64,000 nt of DNA from Gemmatimonas aurantiaca T-27 (lineage in GTDB: Bacteria; Gemmatimonadota; Gemmatimonadetes; Gemmatimonadales; Gemmatimonadaceae): positions 434,001 through 498,000 of the forward strand of contig NC_012489.1 in NCBI RefSeq assembly GCF_000010305.1, given 5' to 3'. Within the stretch, counting starts at the first letter, position 1, and each line of letters starts with the position of its first letter. A program made the position numbers and the translations under genes. Positions 60,631 through 64,000 of the stretch are shown in pieces. The notes below the pieces were generated by a model. That model made no database searches and was not told the origin of the DNA. It was given only the letters and a program-made list of their open reading frames with translations.

Positions 60631-61952
60631 CAATGGGAATGGGTGGGTGACATGATACGGCCAAGGGCAGGATCCAGCACGCCGTATCGTCCCATGCGGG
60701 CGCGCATGGTGCCCACATGCAGGCGGGCCCCCACCGTGATGGACCATTGGGTGGCCGCCCCATAAAAATCACGCGGGACAAAAACGGCAGGTGTGCTCCG
60801 CGGCTGGGCGTGGGCTGCGACCGCCTCGAGAAACGGGACGAGACGCGCTGTGCCACGGCCAAACGCAGGAGCCGCAAGCTGTACCGTGCCAACCTGCCAT
60901 CGTGTCACACCGACGATCTGCACGTCGAAGTGTCCGGTCTGCGTGCGAAACAGATCCAACAGGCGTGAACCCTCGGGACGGTCCGTCTGTTCGGCACGAG
61001 CCGCCAGCGACCATTCGCGCCACGCCGTGCGTCCCTCGGCCAGCATACTGTTGAACCGGAATACGGCGCGGTCGTTCAGCGTTTCATTGGTGCGGGCCGC
61101 TTCGATGAAGAATGTGTGGCGCGACGTGCCGCCATAGCGCAGCGAGGTGCTGTACTGCACATGATCGAAGGCGCCGCCCTGCACGAGCCCCGGGCTCTTC
61201 ACGAATGCACGGCTGGCCTGCCATTCAACGTCGCCGCGTGGCAGCAGCGTGAGACGTGTGGTGTGTGAGTCGCCAAACCGCGACCAGCGCGGACCGGTGA
61301 ACGGTCCCAAGGGCTCGTCGCCGTTGAAGCGTCCGTGTTCGAGCACCGCAGCCCGGCTGGTGCCAACACGTACCGCGCCCAGGACCTGCACCCGCTCGAT
61401 GATCTGCGCGTGATGATGATTGACGGGATACTTCACGAACGTCCGCATCATCGGATCGTCGGTGCCGTACGGCGTGAATCCCTTGCCGGCCGACAAAGAC
61501 ATCTGCCACCACGATGGCGCGGGCGTGGAGGCCGTCATCATGGCTTCGTGCACGAGCGTGTGGGGATGCCGCCGGTCGATGTATCCCTCGCCGTACATGC
61601 CGGCGTTGAGTTCACCGCGCCGGAGGGTATATCCCTCGAAGTTGAGCGTGCCGGTGGTGCGCAGTGCGCCCCAGCGACCGCGCGCGGCGGTGATCGCCCC
61701 CATCAGATTGGGCTGGGTGAGATACCCTTCGGTGAGCCGTCGATTGGCAATGGCCGGAGACGCGGAAGTCACCGCTCCGATGGCCATGATGCCGAGCTCA
61801 CCCGCTCGTCCAATGGAAGCTGGCGTCTGCGCGCGTATTGGTCGGGCCAACAGCAGGGACGCTGCGCAGGCCGTCAATACGACCTGGGCGCATGACAACG
61901 GGCGTGACCGTCGTCGGAGATTCTGCTCCGCGTCGTTCACGCCCGTCTTCAT
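60630..61952 (-). CDS. Predicted outer-membrane beta-barrel protein, unknown function
   Basis: A protein of 440 residues with a Sec signal (LTACAASLLLARPIRAQ, cleavage near 42). The mature part alternates polar and hydrophobic residues in strand-like runs (GTLNFEGYTLRRGELNAGMY, TTRLTLLPRGDVEWQASRAF, HTFFIEAARTN) as in outer-membrane barrels. Histidines are frequent (NHHHAQIIERV; a C-terminal PTHSH). No family was recognised. It is translationally coupled to the LVIVD lipoprotein by a one-base overlap. Confidence 0.65.
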   Translation of the reverse strand: MKTGVNDAEQNLRRRSRPLSCAQVVLTACAASLLLARPIRAQTPASIGRAGELGIMAIGAVTSASPAIANRRLTEGYLTQPNLMGAITAARGRWGALRTTGTLNFEGYTLRRGELNAGMYGEGYIDRRHPHTLVHEAMMTASTPAPSWWQMSLSAGKGFTPYGTDDPMMRTFVKYPVNHHHAQIIERVQVLGAVRVGTSRAAVLEHGRFNGDEPLGPFTGPRWSRFGDSHTTRLTLLPRGDVEWQASRAFVKSPGLVQGGAFDHVQYSTSLRYGGTSRHTFFIEAARTNETLNDRAVFRFNSMLAEGRTAWREWSLAARAEQTDRPEGSRLLDLFRTQTGHFDVQIVGVTRWQVGTVQLAAPAFGRGTARLVPFLEAVAAHAQPRSTPAVFVPRDFYGAATQWSITVGARLHVGTMRARMGRYGVLDPALGRIMSPTHSH

Positions 61953-61993
61953 CGGTCGTCGATTCCCGCGGCTGCGGGACCGTCGATCACATG

Positions 61994-63499
61994 TTACTTG
62001 AGTGGCTTGTAGCGGTATCCGTAGATGCCAGCGCCCGTGGCCTTGATGACCACTTCCTTGCGCTCACCCTTCTTGATCGGGCCTGACGACTCCGTACCCG
62101 ACGTCACCACATTGCCGGCGGCGTCGAGGAATTCCGCCGTCACGCTGTAGTTGCCGGCCGCGTCCGCGACCTGCTCGAGCGAGAGCGTCAGCGACGAATT
62201 CTGTGCGCCACGCGTGAAGCCGGCCACATCCACCTTCACCGGCAGCGCTTCCGCGATCGTCTGGTATTTGACCAGCGAATCGGTCCACGCCTTCTTCTCG
62301 GCAGGCGTCTTGGCGTTCTTCGTCAAACCCTGTGCGGCATAGGCGAACATCATCCAGCCATCGTAGTTGTTCGGATCGACCGCCACGAGCTGCTTGGCCG
62401 GCGCGAACATCTTGTCGAACATGTCCTTGCCGTAGTACGTGGCCGAAAGATTGCGAAGGGCATCGCGGCCGCTCGGATTCTTCTGCACCGAGGCTTCGAA
62501 CAGCTTCAGCGCGTCGTCGATCTTGTTGGCACGCGTCGCGATCACACCGCCCATCGTCAGCGTGATGTCGTTGCCCTTGTCCGGGTTGGCGAGCAGGTCG
62601 GCATACACCACCGACATGTTTGCCGAATCCTTGGCGAGGGTCAGAGCATCCGACCAGCCCTGCATCAGGTTGGCCGCGTCCGGAGACTCGGGGTAAACCG
62701 TGAGCAGTTCCTTGAACGTGCCTGCGGCTTCCTTCGCCGTGGCCACCTGTTCTGCACCGCTCTGGCTCACCGCCAGTTCATACTGCGCCATGCCGGCGTA
62801 GTAGAGCGACCCGTTGCGCAGGTCCCGGTACGACGTGTCGGTGCCCGCGCGCTGCACGACATGCTGCCAGTGCGTGATGGCCGTCTTCTTGTCACCCTTC
62901 GAGTTGGCCACGTTGGCCAGCACGTAGTGCGGATACGGGCTCTCGTTGCTCACCATCATCGACCGCTTGGCGTAGTACTCGGCCGAATCCAGCTTGCCGC
63001 CGTTCGACGCGTCCAGCGCCGCACGGGTCAGCGCGAGCCAGGCTTCGTTCTGACGCATGCCGGCCACGTCTTCCTTGCACGCCGGCGCCGCGGCTTCGAT
63101 GGCCTTGTACGAGGCATCGAGCTGCGCGATCACGTCGTACTTCTCCTGCGGGTTGCTCACAAATCCGAGCTGGCCGCGCGTGGGCGTATCGCCCATGCCC
63201 GGTTCCGTCGCCCACATCACCAGCGCCTGCGACAGGATGTAGTTGTAACCGGCGGGGTTTTTCGCGAAGCGCTCGGGCTTCGTGTCGAGCTCCTTCATCA
63301 CACCCATCAGGACCTTCTTGCGGTCCTCGGGGCTCTGCGCGCTCTTGGCGCGATTGAAGGCCAGCGACTGGAGCGCGAGCTCTTTGGGATTGTTGGGATC
63401 GATCGAGCAGGCGGTGGAAACCCCGCCCGGCTGCGCCATAGCCAATGCCGGCAACAGCGACACAGCGGCCGCAAAACCGGCCAGGAACGTCGAACGCAT
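61994..63499 (-). CDS. Exported TPR protein
   Basis: A protein of 501 residues from ATG 63499, which has GGAG upstream; the frame to 63559 was rejected. A Sec signal (RSTFLAGFAAAVSLLPALAMAQ, in part) is cleaved near 23. TPR-like helices cover about 100-400 (EYYAKRSMMVSNESPYPHYV, DALRNLSATYYGKDMFDKMF). The last 100 residues look like a beta-sandwich (LTLSLEQVADAAGNYSVTAE, GIYGYRYKPLK). It probably acts as a periplasmic scaffold. The partner is unknown. Confidence 0.85.
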   Translation of the reverse strand: MRSTFLAGFAAAVSLLPALAMAQPGGVSTACSIDPNNPKELALQSLAFNRAKSAQSPEDRKKVLMGVMKELDTKPERFAKNPAGYNYILSQALVMWATEPGMGDTPTRGQLGFVSNPQEKYDVIAQLDASYKAIEAAAPACKEDVAGMRQNEAWLALTRAALDASNGGKLDSAEYYAKRSMMVSNESPYPHYVLANVANSKGDKKTAITHWQHVVQRAGTDTSYRDLRNGSLYYAGMAQYELAVSQSGAEQVATAKEAAGTFKELLTVYPESPDAANLMQGWSDALTLAKDSANMSVVYADLLANPDKGNDITLTMGGVIATRANKIDDALKLFEASVQKNPSGRDALRNLSATYYGKDMFDKMFAPAKQLVAVDPNNYDGWMMFAYAAQGLTKNAKTPAEKKAWTDSLVKYQTIAEALPVKVDVAGFTRGAQNSSLTLSLEQVADAAGNYSVTAEFLDAAGNVVTSGTESSGPIKKGERKEVVIKATGAGIYGYRYKPLK

Positions 63500-63616
63500 G
63501 AGACTCCTCGAGAACGAAACGGAAAAGGCGGAACTGGCCGAAATCACATCCCGGTGCAACGGGTGTGCCGTCCAGGGGTTCAGTTGGGGACCCGATGACC
63601 TTTGATTGAAACTACT

Positions 63617-64000
63617 ATGACCGACAGGATCCGCACCCGGTTCCTCGTGATTGGCAGCGGGGTCGCCGGATTACACACCGCCTGGCGAGCTTCGGCCCAC
63701 GGACCCGTGACGGTGCTCACCAAGCGTACCCTTTTTGACTCCGCTACCGCCTACGCGCAGGGGGGGATCGCCGCCGCACTGGGTGCCGGCGACTCGCCCG
63801 ATCTGCACCGGGAGGATACGCTCGCGGCCGGCGCGGCGCTGTGCGATTCCGAAGCGGTGCAGGTGCTGGTGGAAGAAGGGCCCGCCCGGGTCCGCGAACT
63901 CCAGGCCGCCGGGGCCCGTTTCGACCTCGATCCGTCCGGTGATTTCAAGCTGGGGAAGGAGGCGGCGCATTCCCGCCACCGGATCGTGCACGCCAACGGG
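63617..64000 (+). CDS. nadB: L-aspartate oxidase, 5' part
   Basis: The first 128 residues are present, cut by the window edge. FAD-binding FLVIGSGVAGLHTAWRAS is at about 9-26, followed by LTKRTLFDSATAYAQGGIAAAL, where the Ser-Ala-Tyr-Ala-Gln-Gly-Gly-Ile-Ala run is diagnostic of NadB/SdhA flavoproteins, and HSRHRIVHANG near 118-128. It oxidises L-aspartate to iminoaspartate in NAD synthesis. The 117-base gap before it (63500-63616) holds the divergent promoters. Confidence 0.93.
   Translation, partial: MTDRIRTRFLVIGSGVAGLHTAWRASAHGPVTVLTKRTLFDSATAYAQGGIAAALGAGDSPDLHREDTLAAGAALCDSEAVQVLVEEGPARVRELQAAGARFDLDPSGDFKLGKEAAHSRHRIVHANG

Overview
This is a GC-rich chromosomal window from a Gram-negative bacterium. 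It has TonB-dependent receptors, lipoproteins, Tat and Sec signal peptides and tightly packed ATGA-overlapping operons. Gene content fits Gemmatimonadota best: many secreted or beta-barrel proteins, an actinobacterial-type (group 1h-like) [NiFe] hydrogenase, an NDH-2 and TldD/TldE. That assignment is inference from content; no rRNA or marker gene is present. No tRNA, rRNA, CRISPR array, insertion sequence or prophage was found, and no stretch of 300 bases lacks a gene.

Layout. 1-6.0 kb: 3' end of a THUMP-type RNA methyltransferase; a DUF6526-like membrane protein; a NadR-like kinase and PnuC transporter divergent from a TonB receptor under a TPP riboswitch; a flavin monooxygenase. 6.1-13 kb: GAF histidine kinase, sucA, and a large exported PIG-L deacetylase. 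13-19.6 kb: an Ig-like repeat lipoprotein, an XRE regulator with a likely self-operator, a sodium/solute symporter with an unlisted 32-residue membrane peptide just upstream, and NDH-2. 19.6-27 kb: hybrid histidine kinase plus ANTAR response regulator, an M20 peptidase, and tldD-tldE with a Tat signal on TldD.

27.1-47.6 kb is the centrepiece, a hydrogenase locus of about 20 kb. On the minus strand, in transcription order, it runs: DUF1641 protein, hypA, hypB, histidine kinase, NarL-type regulator, hydrogenase small and large subunits, maturation protease, an unknown 118-residue protein, a TPR protein, an unknown 129-residue protein, a NifU-Rieske protein, a six-bladed NHL propeller, hypC, hypD, hypE, a TonB receptor and a Tat-exported DsrE-like protein. 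hypF and a nickel/cobalt permease diverge on the plus strand. The small subunit has neither Tat signal nor C-terminal anchor and has Asn where the second N-terminal cluster Cys usually sits, as in oxygen-tolerant high-affinity hydrogenases used to scavenge trace H2. The likely logic is sensing by the embedded two-component system, nickel import by the TonB receptor and permease, HypABCDEF plus protease maturation, and electron exit through the NifU-Rieske protein.

47.6-64 kb: GNAT acetyltransferase, a superinfection-immunity-like membrane protein, malQ, a SnoaL-like exported protein, an MsbA-type ABC exporter, an MFS transporter, a four-gene BMP-type nucleoside ABC importer, an LVIVD lipoprotein with a predicted outer-membrane barrel, a TPR protein and the 5' end of nadB. 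Most non-overlapping convergent gene junctions carry a distinct inverted repeat or hairpin.
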